A stretch of 64,000 nucleotides of DNA from positions 62,001 through 126,000 of the forward strand of contig JANQPF010000027.1 of the NCBI GenBank assembly GCA_028285415.1, read 5' to 3'. This DNA comes from Pseudomonadales bacterium. Its GTDB lineage: Bacteria; Pseudomonadota; Gammaproteobacteria; Pseudomonadales; Azotimanducaceae. The position numbers were made by a program, and so were the translations under genes. The notes beneath the pieces are model-generated. The model saw only the letters and a list, made by a program, of their open reading frames with translations, did no database searches and was not told where the DNA came from. Positions 1 through 9,043 of this stretch are shown here, in pieces (position 1 is the stretch's first letter; each line of letters opens with the position of its first letter).

Positions 1-50
1 ATCGGAGCCCATCGGAGCCCATCGGAGCCCATCGGAGCCCATCGGGCCCC
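1..50. repeat. 10-bp direct tandem repeat at the window edge
   Basis: Four exact copies of ATCGGAGCCC followed by a variant ATCGGGCCCC and the beginning of a sixth unit (ATCAG...). The array touches the first base of the window, so its true length is unknown. It lies downstream of the stop codon of the leftward gene at 91-513. No coding or structural role can be assigned. Confidence 0.85.
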
Positions 51-90
51 ATCAGCTACAGCGGAACGCCTCACGTCGCGCTGCTCGCAG

Positions 91-513
91 TCAGGGCTTG
101 CTGGATTCCGCCTCCACCTGGGCGCGCAGCGAAGCGAGCAGATGACCGCAGATGACGTTCCCCACCCGGTGGCGCTGACCCGGCGTCAGCCGGCGCAGGT
201 TACGCGCGTTGTGGTGGCCGGTCGCAACGCCTTTCATGGCTTGTGACAGGCGCCAGGCGATGGCCATGTGGTAATCCGGGTCCGTGACGGCTCGCTCAGT
301 CGGTTGCGGAGACGGTTCGAAACCGTCCAGCAGGGCCTGGCGTGGTTGCGGATCGCCCGCATCAGCAGCGTGAGATGCTGGGCCTGTCTGCCGCTCAGCA
401 AGGTGAATTTTCGGAACGGCCGCAGGCCTCGGCGGTACCAGGCCAGGAAACAACGGCAGTGTTTCTGTTTCATGCGTGCGATGTTGCGCGTGTTGTCCGT
501 ACTGTCCGTACAT
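91..513 (-). CDS. hypothetical protein behind tandem LexA boxes (putative SOS gene)
   Basis: A 140-residue protein that I do not recognise. The N-terminal part is rich in Gln, His and Pro and looks disordered; the last 60 residues look helical and basic, with Arg-rich segments. I chose the ATG at 513 because GGAAGG lies 10 bases upstream and the likely transcription start lies just before position 531. The ATG at 531 (146 residues) would leave almost no leader. Two LexA-type operators at 534-567 sit directly upstream, so DNA-damage induction is inferred. A plus-strand frame over the same bases is judged a shadow. No SulA, ImuA or UmuD signature is visible, so the function is open. Confidence 0.6.
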   Translation of the reverse strand: MYGQYGQHAQHRTHETETLPLFPGLVPPRPAAVPKIHLAERQTGPASHAADAGDPQPRQALLDGFEPSPQPTERAVTDPDYHMAIAWRLSQAMKGVATGHHNARNLRRLTPGQRHRVGNVICGHLLASLRAQVEAESSKP

Positions 514-533
514 AGCCGCCATGCCTTCCATAG

Positions 534-567
534 CTGTTCATACTAACAGTACTGTATAAATATACAA
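534..567 (-). promoter_or_regulatory. two tandem LexA-type operators
   Basis: Box A at 534-549 reads CTGTTCATACTAACAG, a perfect CTGT-N8-ACAG. Box B at 552-567 reads CTGTATAAATATACAA, with one half-site mismatch from the gammaproteobacterial LexA consensus. The two are separated by 2 bp and overlap a possible promoter for the leftward gene (minus strand TTGTAT, 16-bp spacer, TAGTAT). clpB ends at 575 and points away from its own promoter, so the operators can serve only the small gene at 91-513. Confidence 0.75.
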
Positions 568-574
568 TAGCAAG

Positions 575-3133
575 TTAGTTGAGCACTAGACCGGTCTCAG
601 ACCAGGTCCCGCGGATGGTCGTACCGCGTTCGAAGCCGCGTTCGAGCATGGCGTTGGCGAGCGGATTCTCCACCAGGCGTTGAAACGCCCGCTTCAGCGG
701 ACGTGCGCCGTAGACGGGATCGTAGCCGGTCTCCGCGATGTGCTGCATGACCTCGGCATCGAGCTCCAGGGTGAGCTCCTGATCCGTCAGCCGTGCATTG
801 AGCGCCTTCAGCTGTAGCTCGGCAATCTCTGCAATCTGCGCCTGGTCCAGGGGTTTGAAGACGATCTGGTCGTCGACGCGGTTGATGAACTCCGGCCGGA
901 AATGCTGTTCGATTTCGCCGCGTACGGCACTCTCGATGCGATCGAGCTGTCCTTCCTGAGTCAACGCCTGGATGGCCTGGGAGCCGATGTTGGACGTCAT
1001 CACCAGCACCGTGTTGCGAAAGTCGACCGTGCGGCCGTGACCGTCGGTGAGGCGCCCGTCGTCCAGTACCTGTAACAGAATGTTGAACACGTCCGGGTGG
1101 GCTTTCTCGATCTCATCCAGGAGGATCAGGGAGTACGGCCGGCGGCGTACCGCTTCGGTCAGATACCCGCCCTCTTCATAGCCTACATAGCCGGGTGGTG
1201 CGCCAATCAGACGCGCGACGGAGTGTTTCTCCATGAATTCCGACATGTCGATGCGCACCAGCGCGTCTTCGCTGTCGAAGAGCACCACCGCAAGCGCTTT
1301 GCAGAGCTCCGTTTTGCCGACGCCGGTGGGACCGAGGAACATGAACGAGCCGTTCGGGCGATTGGGATCGGACAGGCCCGCGCGGGAACGCCGCACCGCC
1401 TGGCTGACCGCGCTGACCGCCTCATGTTGACCAATCACCCGTTCGTGCAGGAGCGTTTCCAGCTGCAGGAGCTTGTCCTTCTCTCCTTCCATCAGCTTGG
1501 CCACGGGAATGCCGGTCCACTTGGCGACGACTTCGGCCACCTCTCCTTCCGTGACTTTGTTGCGCAGGAGCTGTTGCGGGGTCTCTTCGACGGGCGCTTC
1601 CAGGCGCGCCTCCAGCGCCGGAATCACGCCGTACTGAAGCTCGGACATGCGCGCGAGGTCACCGGCACGCCGCGCGGCGTCGAATTCGATGCGGGCCACC
1701 TCGAGCTCCTCTTTGACACCCTGGGAGCCCTTGAGCGCCTGCTTTTCCGCCTGCCAGACCTGCTCCAGCGCCTGATACTCCTCCTGCAACTCGGCAACGG
1801 ACGCTTCCAGATCCTTGAGCCGTTTTTGACTGGCTTCGTCTTCCTCTTTCTTGAGCGCCTCCACCTCCATCTTCTGCTGGATGAGGCGACGTTCGAGCCG
1901 GTCCATGCTCTCCGGCTTCGAATCCATCTCCATGCGGATGCGGCTGGCAGCTTCATCCACCAGGTCGATGGCCTTGTCCGGCAGCTGCCGGTCGGTGATG
2001 TAGCGATGCGACAGGCGCGCGGCGGCGACAATTGCCGGGTCGGTGATGTCCACGCCGTGATGGACCTCGTAGCGTTCTTTCAGGCCGCGCAGAATGGCAA
2101 TGGTGTCTTCGAGGCTCGGCTCATCGACGAGGACCTTCTGGAAGCGGCGCTCGAGGGCGGCGTCTTTTTCAATGTATGAGCGGTACTCGTCGAGCGTCGT
2201 TGCGCCCACGCAGTGGAGCTCACCGCGGGCCAGTGCGGGTTTGAGCATGTTCCCGGCATCCATGGCGCCCTCGGCTTTGCCGGCGCCGACCATCGTGTGC
2301 AGTTCGTCGATGAAGAGAATGACGTTCCCTTCCTGCTTGGCGAGATCGTTGAGCACCGCCTTGAGACGTTCTTCGAACTCACCGCGATATTTTGCACCGG
2401 CGATCAGCGCGCCCATGTCCAGAGACAGCACTTTCTTGCTTTTCAGGCTGTCCGCCACCTCGCCGTTGACGATACGCTGGGCCAGGCCCTCGACGATCGC
2501 CGTTTTACCGACGCCGGGCTCGCCGATGAGCACGGGGTTGTTCTTGGTACGACGTTGCAACACCTGCACGGTGCGGCGGATCTCATCGTCCCGGCCGATG
2601 ACCGGGTCGAGTTTGCCTGCCGTGGCGCGCTCGGTGAGATCAATGGTGTACTTGTTGAGCGCATCCTGCACGTCTTCGGCGTTGGCTTCCTCGACCGTGG
2701 CGCCGTTGCGCTGAGCGTCAACGGCTGCCTGCAGCGCCTCACAGGTGACGCCGCTGCTTTTGAACAGCGGCGTGAGACCCGGATCTTCCGCCAGTGCCAG
2801 CAGCACGCGATCGACGGAAATGAACTTGTCACCCGCTTTCTGAGCCCCGGCGTCCGCTTTGCCGAGCACGCGCGCAAGCCCCTGGGAGAGACCCACTTCG
2901 CCGGTGGCGCTGCCGATTTTGGGCAACTCACCCAGCGCGCCTGCCACACTCTGGCGCAGCGTCTGGGCTTGCCCGCCCGCGCGGTTGATCAGGTTGATGG
3001 CAAGCTGATCTTCAGCGTCGAGGAGCACCGACAGGACGTGAACAGGTTCAATCTGCGTGTGATCCATACCCAGCGCCAGCGACTGTGCCTGCGCGAGTGC
3101 TTCCTGGGTGCGATTCGTAAACTTGTCTGTCAC
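575..3133 (-). CDS. clpB: ATP-dependent disaggregase ClpB
   Basis: An 852-residue Hsp100 AAA+ chaperone, close to the usual ~857. It pulls polypeptides out of aggregates with DnaK/DnaJ/GrpE in the cytoplasm. Visible parts are a Clp N domain (1-~145), AAA-1 with Walker A GEPGVGKT and Walker B FIDELH, a long coiled-coil M domain (~400-525) rich in Glu, Lys and Leu, and AAA-2 with GPTGVGKT and the pore-loop region GYVGYEEGG. The C terminus is complete. The gene stands alone behind a heat-shock-type promoter. Identity is secure. Confidence 0.98.
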   Translation of the reverse strand: MTDKFTNRTQEALAQAQSLALGMDHTQIEPVHVLSVLLDAEDQLAINLINRAGGQAQTLRQSVAGALGELPKIGSATGEVGLSQGLARVLGKADAGAQKAGDKFISVDRVLLALAEDPGLTPLFKSSGVTCEALQAAVDAQRNGATVEEANAEDVQDALNKYTIDLTERATAGKLDPVIGRDDEIRRTVQVLQRRTKNNPVLIGEPGVGKTAIVEGLAQRIVNGEVADSLKSKKVLSLDMGALIAGAKYRGEFEERLKAVLNDLAKQEGNVILFIDELHTMVGAGKAEGAMDAGNMLKPALARGELHCVGATTLDEYRSYIEKDAALERRFQKVLVDEPSLEDTIAILRGLKERYEVHHGVDITDPAIVAAARLSHRYITDRQLPDKAIDLVDEAASRIRMEMDSKPESMDRLERRLIQQKMEVEALKKEEDEASQKRLKDLEASVAELQEEYQALEQVWQAEKQALKGSQGVKEELEVARIEFDAARRAGDLARMSELQYGVIPALEARLEAPVEETPQQLLRNKVTEGEVAEVVAKWTGIPVAKLMEGEKDKLLQLETLLHERVIGQHEAVSAVSQAVRRSRAGLSDPNRPNGSFMFLGPTGVGKTELCKALAVVLFDSEDALVRIDMSEFMEKHSVARLIGAPPGYVGYEEGGYLTEAVRRRPYSLILLDEIEKAHPDVFNILLQVLDDGRLTDGHGRTVDFRNTVLVMTSNIGSQAIQALTQEGQLDRIESAVRGEIEQHFRPEFINRVDDQIVFKPLDQAQIAEIAELQLKALNARLTDQELTLELDAEVMQHIAETGYDPVYGARPLKRAFQRLVENPLANAMLERGFERGTTIRGTWSETGLVLN

Positions 3134-3183
3134 CTTCCGCCTCTCCTGTCGAACGTGGGTTTATTCCTCAATGTGCTGCTACA

Positions 3184-3209
3184 ATGCGGTCGATTGAATA
3201 TTTTTCAAC
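3184..3209 (-). promoter_or_regulatory. sigma-32-type heat-shock promoter of clpB
   Basis: On the minus strand, GTTGAAA (3203-3209) and CCGCAT (3184-3189) are separated by 13 bp. They match the sigma-32 elements CTTGAAA and CCCCAT at 6/7 and 5/6 positions. The predicted start falls about 40 bases before the clpB ATG. This fits the known heat-shock control of clpB; the site itself is inferred from sequence only. Confidence 0.6.
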
Positions 3210-3224
3210 TACCGACAACCTGGC

Positions 3225-3962
3225 ATGGAACAACGCGAGCATCTACGGATACAGATACCTCTACTGGTAGAGCTCACGCATCCAGCCGTCGGTACCGTCC
3301 AGAGCAACGCCCGGGACGTCTCGGAGGGCGGCGTTTTTGTGGCCCTCGCCGACACGCAGATCCGGGTTGGTGCCAAGGTGAAGCTGCGCCTGATGACCGT
3401 GCTGCCCACCGACACCCAGCCCACACCAACCGTCGACATGAAGGTCGAACGGGTCACTGACGATGGCCTGGGACTGTCCTTCATCAACCGCACCGCCGAA
3501 CATCTCTGGGGCAGCGTCAAGCACCTGCGCGAAGAGCTGGCCATTGGCCGCGATTACTTCCAGCTACACCAGAGCGCGGCGGTAACGCACGACAAAAAGG
3601 GCCTCCTGCTGGTCCAGCAGAATGGGAAGTGGTTGTTACCGGGCCATTACCTCATGGTAGGCGAAAACAACGTGAGCGCGCTGCGCGACTACCTGGAATC
3701 GCAGCTTGGCGTGCAGCTCGAGCAGCGGCCGCAGGCGCACAGCGCAGACAGCGCGCCCGACATCAGCGTGCTGGAGGCGGCGACCTACAGCGTGGTGTTT
3801 ACCGTCCAGACGAAGGGCAGCGACGTCCAGCTGGCGTCGGACAGTGAGTACAAAGACTGGCGCTGGGTGAGTAAAGTGCGTGATGTCAGAGAAATCACCT
3901 TTGCGTCTGACGCACAGCGTCAGGCCGCAGAGTCGGTGCTCACTGCACTGCTCGAAGAGTGA
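3225..3962 (+). CDS. PilZ domain protein with degenerate Nudix-like C-terminal domain
   Basis: A 245-residue protein in two parts. Residues 1-~95 form a PilZ domain with both c-di-GMP motifs: R4-x3-R8 and D31-x-S33-x2-G36. Residues ~112-245 resemble a Nudix fold: a GKWLLPG strand-turn, then a damaged Nudix box, then a WRWVSK strand and a final helix, as at the end of Nudix hydrolases. In the box the leading Gly is His141 and only Glu158 of the catalytic EE pair remains, so hydrolysis is unlikely. I infer a c-di-GMP receptor whose Nudix-like part acts as a ligand-binding or protein-binding module. It is divergent from clpB and 45 bp before a DUF2244 gene. Confidence 0.7.
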   Translation: MEQREHLRIQIPLLVELTHPAVGTVQSNARDVSEGGVFVALADTQIRVGAKVKLRLMTVLPTDTQPTPTVDMKVERVTDDGLGLSFINRTAEHLWGSVKHLREELAIGRDYFQLHQSAAVTHDKKGLLLVQQNGKWLLPGHYLMVGENNVSALRDYLESQLGVQLEQRPQAHSADSAPDISVLEAATYSVVFTVQTKGSDVQLASDSEYKDWRWVSKVRDVREITFASDAQRQAAESVLTALLEE

Positions 3963-4007
3963 TCGAATACTGACGGACGATGGACGGACGTTTGATGGAA
4001 GAGAGCA

Positions 4008-4526
4008 GTGGTAGCCACGGAGTTTTTCAACACCTCGAATGCTGAAGGGTTCGTGGGACAGATTGTCCTGCGGCCGAACAACTCCATGAGCTGGCGCGCG
4101 ACGACCTATTTTCTCGGCACCCTCATGACCATCTCCTTCATCATCGCCGGCGCCTTCACGCTGAACGGCTACTGGGTGATCCTGCCGTTTACGGTTCTCG
4201 AGATGAGCGTTCTGGGGGGGTGTCTCTACTACATCGCCCGGCGTAATCACATCCAGCAGGTGGTCCGCTTCAGCCCCGAAGACGTGGTCATTGAAACCGG
4301 TCGCGAGCATCCCGAGAAGCGGCACCACTGGCAGCGGTTTTTTACCAAAATTCTGGTGAATCGCGGGCGCTACCCCTGGGATCCGAGCCGGGTGACCATG
4401 CGCTGCCGCGACGAAGAGCAGGAAATCGGCAGCTTTCTGTCCAGTGAAGAAAAAGATGCGCTCGTGCGTGATCTGCGCGCCATGGTCGCAGCCGCGGATC
4501 AGAGTCAGCGCGTTGGCAGCACCTGA
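4008..4526 (+). CDS. DUF2244 integral membrane protein
   Basis: A 172-residue protein matching the DUF2244 pattern: a short N-terminal segment, two membrane helices (~33-52 and ~55-77), then a PH-like soluble domain with alternating strands. The start is GTG preceded by GAAGAG; an ATG at 3995 is in another frame. The function of the family is unknown; in many proteobacteria it is found near cytochrome oxidase genes, which are absent here. Its 3' end overlaps the convergent comEC by 22 bp. Confidence 0.75.
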   Translation: MVATEFFNTSNAEGFVGQIVLRPNNSMSWRATTYFLGTLMTISFIIAGAFTLNGYWVILPFTVLEMSVLGGCLYYIARRNHIQQVVRFSPEDVVIETGREHPEKRHHWQRFFTKILVNRGRYPWDPSRVTMRCRDEEQEIGSFLSSEEKDALVRDLRAMVAAADQSQRVGST

Positions 4527-6553
4527 TCGCGGCGGCTGCTCTCCCAGATCAGCGCGCCGTCCATACCCGTCGTCCATATCCGGCTCCCGTTCGCAACGTA
4601 ACGTGCGACCACTTCCGCATGCGGATGACCATAACGGTTGTCGCGACCGGCGCTGAAGACGACATGCCGGGGATCGAGGTGGCGGACAAATCCCACGCTC
4701 GATGACGAGCGGCTGCCGTGGTGCGGTGCGACGAGCAGGTCCACCCCGGCGGGCAGACGCGGCAGCAGCTGTTTTTCGACGTTGCGCCCGATATCGCCGC
4801 TCAGATAAACCGCGCTGCCCGCGTTTCTGATCAGGAGCGTACAGGAGGCATCGTTGCGCGAAGCGGCGCCGCTCACCTGCAGCACATCGAAGCGCACGCC
4901 GTCCCAACGCCAGGCAACGCCGTCTCGACAGGGGGGCGCGTCCAGACCGGGAAACGCGTCGGCAATTGCGGGGAGCCCGCCCGCGTGATCGATGTCGGCA
5001 TGACTGAGCACAAACCGGTCGAGCGTCAGCGGTCCCGTTGCCGCCAGCGCCGGGAGCACAACGGCTTCTCCCATGCTGAAGCCGCTGGGAAACGCCGGAC
5101 CTGCGTCGACAAGCAGGCGATGACGTGCCGTATCGACGATGGCGGCACTGCCCTGCCCTACGTCCAGTACGCTGACTCGAAAGTGGCCTTCTCGCACCGT
5201 CTGGACGTTCGGCAGCAGTAAAGGCAGGCAGGCCAGCGCGCATAGCAGCCTCTGCCGGCGCTCGAGAGGGAGCATCATGCCCGCCGCCCCGGCGGCGCAG
5301 AGCAGCAGGCGCCATCCATCCTGATAGCCGACGACCGGCAGCCGGTCAGCCAGCCCCGCCAGCACGTCGAAGGCGAGCACGAGCGTAAAGTCCGCCAGCC
5401 GCAGCAGTCCCGCGCTCAGCGCTGCAGCGGGTGGTATCCCGTGCAACAGACTGCCGAGGAGCGCAGCCGGGACGGTCAAGAGGCTGATGACCGGCACGGT
5501 CAGCAGATTCGCGAGGGGTGCGATCAAAGGCTGCTGCGCCACCGTTGCGCCAAGCCACGGCGCCAGGGCCAGCGCCAGGCAGAGCTGTGCGGCGAGCATG
5601 CCACGTACCCTGGTCAGCGGACGCCAGTCCTGCGCGAAAATCCACAGCAGGCTCGCAACCGCCGCGTAGGACAGCCAGAATCCGTGGCGCAGCACCACAC
5701 CCGGCTGCGCCAGAATCGCCAAGTAGCCGATGGCGGCCAGGAGGCGCCACCAGGCAAAGCGCCGGCGCGTCAGCAAGCAGGCCGTGTAGGCCCAGACCAT
5801 GGCACCGGCGCGCACGACGGGAGGATCTGCGCCGGTGTGGACGACGAGTGCGAGCACCGCGCAGGCTGCACCGAGAAGACCACAGGTGCGTGGCTGGCAG
5901 GGCAGCCAGGGCCCCAATGGACGGCTGAGCAATCCAACGAGCAGGTACACGAGACCGCTGAAGACGCCAACGTGGAGCCCTGAAATCACCATCAAGTGGA
6001 CCGTGCCCGTCTCCCTCAGCACCGCCCACTCCCCATCGCTGATCCCGCTGCGGTCACCGTTGACGAGCGCGCGCAGCATACCGCTGCGCTGCAACCGCTT
6101 GAGTTGAGACTCAGACGACACTGGTGCTCGACGGACGGTGACAACGCTGGAGAAGTAACCGGTAGCGACGTAGCCGCGGCCGATGAGCCACAGGCGATAG
6201 TCGAAGCCACCTGGATTGGCGGTTCCCCACGGCGTCCTGAGACGCACTTCGGCGTGCACGACGTCCCCGCGATGCAGGAGGGTTGTCGGGCGATACCAGC
6301 TCAGGCGCAGGCGCGCTCCCCGCAGCGCCGGGCAGGCCGCGGCGGATCTGACCTCGGTGTCCAGCAGCAGCGAGCCGTCGGCGCGGCGCTTGAGGCTCAG
6401 CACTTCGACGTTCAGCTCATGCGCGCCGACGACGCAGCGTGGGGGTGAAGAGGCCTGCAGATACCAGACTGTCACGCGCCCTGCCAGCAGCATGAGCAGG
6501 GCCACGACGGTCAGACAATGGCGCGCGCCGCCAGCCAACAAATGATGTGTCAT
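4505..6553 (-). CDS. comEC: ComEC/Rec2 family DNA-uptake channel protein
   Basis: A 682-residue polytopic inner-membrane protein. It has an N-terminal DUF4131-type region (to ~160), a Competence domain with the conserved HLMVISGLHVG segment and about eight hydrophobic helices (~160-440), and a C-terminal metallo-beta-lactamase-like domain with DVGQGSA, SHADIDHAGG and APHHGS. ComEC carries single-stranded transforming DNA across the inner membrane. Length is slightly below E. coli ComEC but all domains are present. No other competence gene lies nearby. It is divergent from DUF2062, and their 5' ends nearly abut. Confidence 0.93.
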   Translation of the reverse strand: MTHHLLAGGARHCLTVVALLMLLAGRVTVWYLQASSPPRCVVGAHELNVEVLSLKRRADGSLLLDTEVRSAAACPALRGARLRLSWYRPTTLLHRGDVVHAEVRLRTPWGTANPGGFDYRLWLIGRGYVATGYFSSVVTVRRAPVSSESQLKRLQRSGMLRALVNGDRSGISDGEWAVLRETGTVHLMVISGLHVGVFSGLVYLLVGLLSRPLGPWLPCQPRTCGLLGAACAVLALVVHTGADPPVVRAGAMVWAYTACLLTRRRFAWWRLLAAIGYLAILAQPGVVLRHGFWLSYAAVASLLWIFAQDWRPLTRVRGMLAAQLCLALALAPWLGATVAQQPLIAPLANLLTVPVISLLTVPAALLGSLLHGIPPAAALSAGLLRLADFTLVLAFDVLAGLADRLPVVGYQDGWRLLLCAAGAAGMMLPLERRQRLLCALACLPLLLPNVQTVREGHFRVSVLDVGQGSAAIVDTARHRLLVDAGPAFPSGFSMGEAVVLPALAATGPLTLDRFVLSHADIDHAGGLPAIADAFPGLDAPPCRDGVAWRWDGVRFDVLQVSGAASRNDASCTLLIRNAGSAVYLSGDIGRNVEKQLLPRLPAGVDLLVAPHHGSRSSSSVGFVRHLDPRHVVFSAGRDNRYGHPHAEVVARYVANGSRIWTTGMDGALIWESSRRDQVLPTR

Positions 6554-6576
6554 TCCTGGTCAGGCATAATGGCCGG

Positions 6577-7131
6577 ATGCCCCGCAAACAGCTGCAACAG
6601 TACCTGCCTTCGCCGGCCAGGATCCGTGAGAATCCAGCGCTCAAACCCGTGGCACATCTGCTCGGCCGCTCGGAAATCTGGCACCTCAACCGCCGCTCGG
6701 TTGCTGGTGCAGTGTTCATCGGCCTCTTCTGCGCGTATCTACCCATTCCCAGCCAGATGATCCTGGCGGCGGTGCTGGCCATCTACAGCCGCTGCAACCT
6801 GCCGATATCTGTGGCCCTGGTGTGGATAACGAATCCGCTGACCATCCCGCCGATGTTCTACTTTGCGTATCGGCTGGGCGCATGGCTCCTGAACATGCAG
6901 CTGACGGTCGACAGCATCGATCTGAATCTCGAGTGGATCTGGGACAACCTCGGCACCATCGGCTATCCGCTGTTATTCGGATCGCTCGTCTGCGCGTGGG
7001 TTCTGGGGGTCAGCGGCTTCGTGGTGACGCGTGTCGTGTGGCGTTGGCACGTGATTTCCCGCTGGCAGGCACGACGTCGGCGCTATCTCGAAAACCGGGA
7101 GCGACGACGCCAGGATGCCTCAGTGCAGTGA
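6577..7131 (+). CDS. DUF2062 membrane protein
   Basis: A 184-residue protein typical of DUF2062. A basic N terminus is followed by the family core (FIGLFCAYLPIPSQM, then WITNPLTIPPMF) spanning two or three hydrophobic helices, a further helix near 140-162, and a strongly basic tail of Arg residues. I prefer the ATG at 6577 (MPRKQ) over a GTG at 6547, which would overlap the divergent comEC start. Function is unknown. The 3' end overlaps convergent lolE by 12 bp. Confidence 0.8.
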   Translation: MPRKQLQQYLPSPARIRENPALKPVAHLLGRSEIWHLNRRSVAGAVFIGLFCAYLPIPSQMILAAVLAIYSRCNLPISVALVWITNPLTIPPMFYFAYRLGAWLLNMQLTVDSIDLNLEWIWDNLGTIGYPLLFGSLVCAWVLGVSGFVVTRVVWRWHVISRWQARRRRYLENRERRRQDASVQ

Positions 7132-8340
7132 CTGCACCGGGTCGAGATTTGCTGCCCGCCGCGCCGGGAACCAGGCAGACAAGAGGCACAAACCGCAGCT
7201 GAGCGCGGCGATGACCAGTAAATCTTGAGGCAGAACGAGCACCGGGACTTCGACGAAAAAAGATCCGTCCAGGAGGTGCATGCCGGTCACAGCCTGCAGC
7301 GCATCCAGGATGCCATTGATATTGAACGCCGCCAGCAGCCCCAGGCAGAGCCCCGCGCCGGTGCCGACAACGCCAACGAAAATGCCCTGGGCGAGAAACA
7401 CGCTTCTGACCAGACGCTGACTTGCGCCCATCGTGCGCAGGATGGCAATGGCCGCGCGCTTGTCGTTCACCATCATGGTTTGTCCGGCGATGATGTTGAA
7501 AGAAGCAATGGCAACCACGAGGAGCAGCAGCAGAAACATCATCGACTTTTCCAGGCGCACGGCCTGGAAGAGCTCACCGTAAGTGGTGCTCCAGGAATCA
7601 ACCTCGGCATCTGACAGTGCGGCATCAAGTTGACGCTGCACCTCCCCGGCAGTGAGCGGGTCTTCGAGCTGCACCTGCAGACCGACGTCTCCCATGCGTG
7701 ACCAGGCGTCGCGCTCCTGGCGCGACAGGTTGACAATCGCCAGGTTGTAGTCCGGCTCAGCGCCCAGCTCGAACGTGCCGCGCAGCGTGAACCTGAGAAG
7801 CTGTGGTGAAACGCCCTGCTCCGCGTTGGCGATTGCCAGCACCACCACCGGGTCACCGGGTCGCAGCCGCAGGTAACGCGCCAGCGGCGCGCCGAGGAGG
7901 ATGCCGTCAGTGTGGGCTGGCAGCTCCTCCAGCGCGCCTTCCATCATGTTTTCGGCGAGATACTGCATGCCTTCGACCCCGTCGCGGCCGATGCCGTATA
8001 GTCCTATGGGCTGCACGTCGCCTGACGCCGAAATGGCGCCGACACCCTGAAAATACTCGTGCACGCTGACGACATCCGGCATTTCTCGGGCGATGCGCGC
8101 GGCCGACGTTCCGGCTGTAGCATCGGCGATGGTGACATGTGGGATGCTGCGCAGCAGGCGCGATTTGAGTTCACCGTCGAAGCCGTTCATGACGGTGATG
8201 ACTACCGTCAGCACCATGACGCCGAGCGTCAGCCCGACAAACGAGACCCAGGAGACGAAGCGTGCGAAACGACTGCCGCCCTGCGCCGCGAAACGCAGCG
8301 CAAGCGCCGCATCGAGTCGTTCAGGCCGGGTCAGCGACAT
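7120..8340 (-). CDS. lolE: lipoprotein-releasing ABC transporter permease LolE
   Basis: A 406-residue inner-membrane permease of the LolC/LolE family. One N-terminal helix (~20-47, ending in the conserved VMNGFDGELK) is followed by a large periplasmic domain and three C-terminal FtsX-type helices, including the coupling region NDKRAAIAILRTMGAS. With LolC and LolD it extracts outer-membrane lipoproteins and hands them to LolA. The ATG at 8340 (MSLTRPERLD) is chosen because the 25 extra upstream residues are non-homologous in character and lie inside lolD. It overlaps lolD by 20 bp. LolE rather than LolC is assigned from gene order. Confidence 0.9.
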   Translation of the reverse strand: MSLTRPERLDAALALRFAAQGGSRFARFVSWVSFVGLTLGVMVLTVVITVMNGFDGELKSRLLRSIPHVTIADATAGTSAARIAREMPDVVSVHEYFQGVGAISASGDVQPIGLYGIGRDGVEGMQYLAENMMEGALEELPAHTDGILLGAPLARYLRLRPGDPVVVLAIANAEQGVSPQLLRFTLRGTFELGAEPDYNLAIVNLSRQERDAWSRMGDVGLQVQLEDPLTAGEVQRQLDAALSDAEVDSWSTTYGELFQAVRLEKSMMFLLLLLVVAIASFNIIAGQTMMVNDKRAAIAILRTMGASQRLVRSVFLAQGIFVGVVGTGAGLCLGLLAAFNINGILDALQAVTGMHLLDGSFFVEVPVLVLPQDLLVIAALSCGLCLLSAWFPARRAANLDPVQSLH

Positions 8341-9043
8341 GCTTCGTATCCTGCTCGACAATGCCGCCATCGGTGAGCTCGAGCACCCGATCGAACGTGC
8401 CGAGCATGCCCACATCGTGGGTCACGATGAGAAATGCGGTTTGATGCTGCTCGCTCAGTCTGCTGATCAATTCCATGACCGCGTGCGCGTTCTCGCGGTC
8501 GAGATTTCCCGTTGGCTCATCTGCAAGCACCACACGGGGATCTCCCGCCAGCGCCCGGGCAACGGCGACACGTTGGCGTTCCCCGCCGGACAGAGCGCTC
8601 GGCAGATGTTCGAGACGCTGGCCGAGATCGACGTCGTCGAGGAGCGAGGCGGCTTTTGCGATCGCTTCGGCACGTTTGACGCCGTTGATTCTGAGTGGCA
8701 TCGCAACGTTTTCGAGCGCTGAGAATTCCGGCAGCAGGTGATGGTTCTGATATACGAAGCCCATGTAGCGTCCGCGTATCTGTGCGCGTCTGTTGACGTC
8801 GGCGCCCCCCATGTCGGCGTCGACGATGATGACTTCACCGGCATCAGCCGTGTCGAGACCGGCAAGGATGTGCAGGAGCGTACTTTTTCCCGAGCCCGAG
8901 CGTCCCACGATCGCTACGCGTTCGCTGTCGTGCAGCGTCAGGTTGACGTCGCGCAGCACGTCGATACGTGTGTTGCCCTGTTGAAAGGCTTTGGCAACAT
9001 GCCGCGCCAGCAGCACCGGCGAGTCCGTCCGGGAATCATTCAT
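8321..9043 (-). CDS. lolD: lipoprotein-releasing ABC transporter ATPase LolD
   Basis: A 240-residue ATPase of the MacB/LolD type. Visible motifs are Walker A GRSGSGKST, the family segment YQNHHLLPEF at the Q-loop, the signature LSGGERQRVAVARAL, Walker B VLADEPTGNLD and the switch His in LIVTHD. It powers lipoprotein release by LolC/LolE on the cytoplasmic face of the inner membrane. Start is the ATG at 9043 (MNDSRTD); a longer frame to 9133 would run into lolC. It overlaps lolC by 8 bp and lolE by 20 bp, indicating one translationally coupled operon. Confidence 0.96.
   Translation of the reverse strand: MNDSRTDSPVLLARHVAKAFQQGNTRIDVLRDVNLTLHDSERVAIVGRSGSGKSTLLHILAGLDTADAGEVIIVDADMGGADVNRRAQIRGRYMGFVYQNHHLLPEFSALENVAMPLRINGVKRAEAIAKAASLLDDVDLGQRLEHLPSALSGGERQRVAVARALAGDPRVVLADEPTGNLDRENAHAVMELISRLSEQHQTAFLIVTHDVGMLGTFDRVLELTDGGIVEQDTKHVADPA

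Noticed and set aside
268-546. 92-residue plus-strand frame opposite the SOS-type gene
   Set aside because: No ribosome site, runs through the LexA boxes, and Arg/Cys-rich shadow composition.
1097-2179. 360-residue plus-strand frame inside clpB
   Set aside because: Antisense of unmistakable ClpB sequence.
3636-5315. 559-residue open frame on the minus strand
   Set aside because: It runs antisense to PilZ-Nudix and DUF2244 and overlaps comEC; composition is Arg/Ala-rich shadow sequence with no domain.
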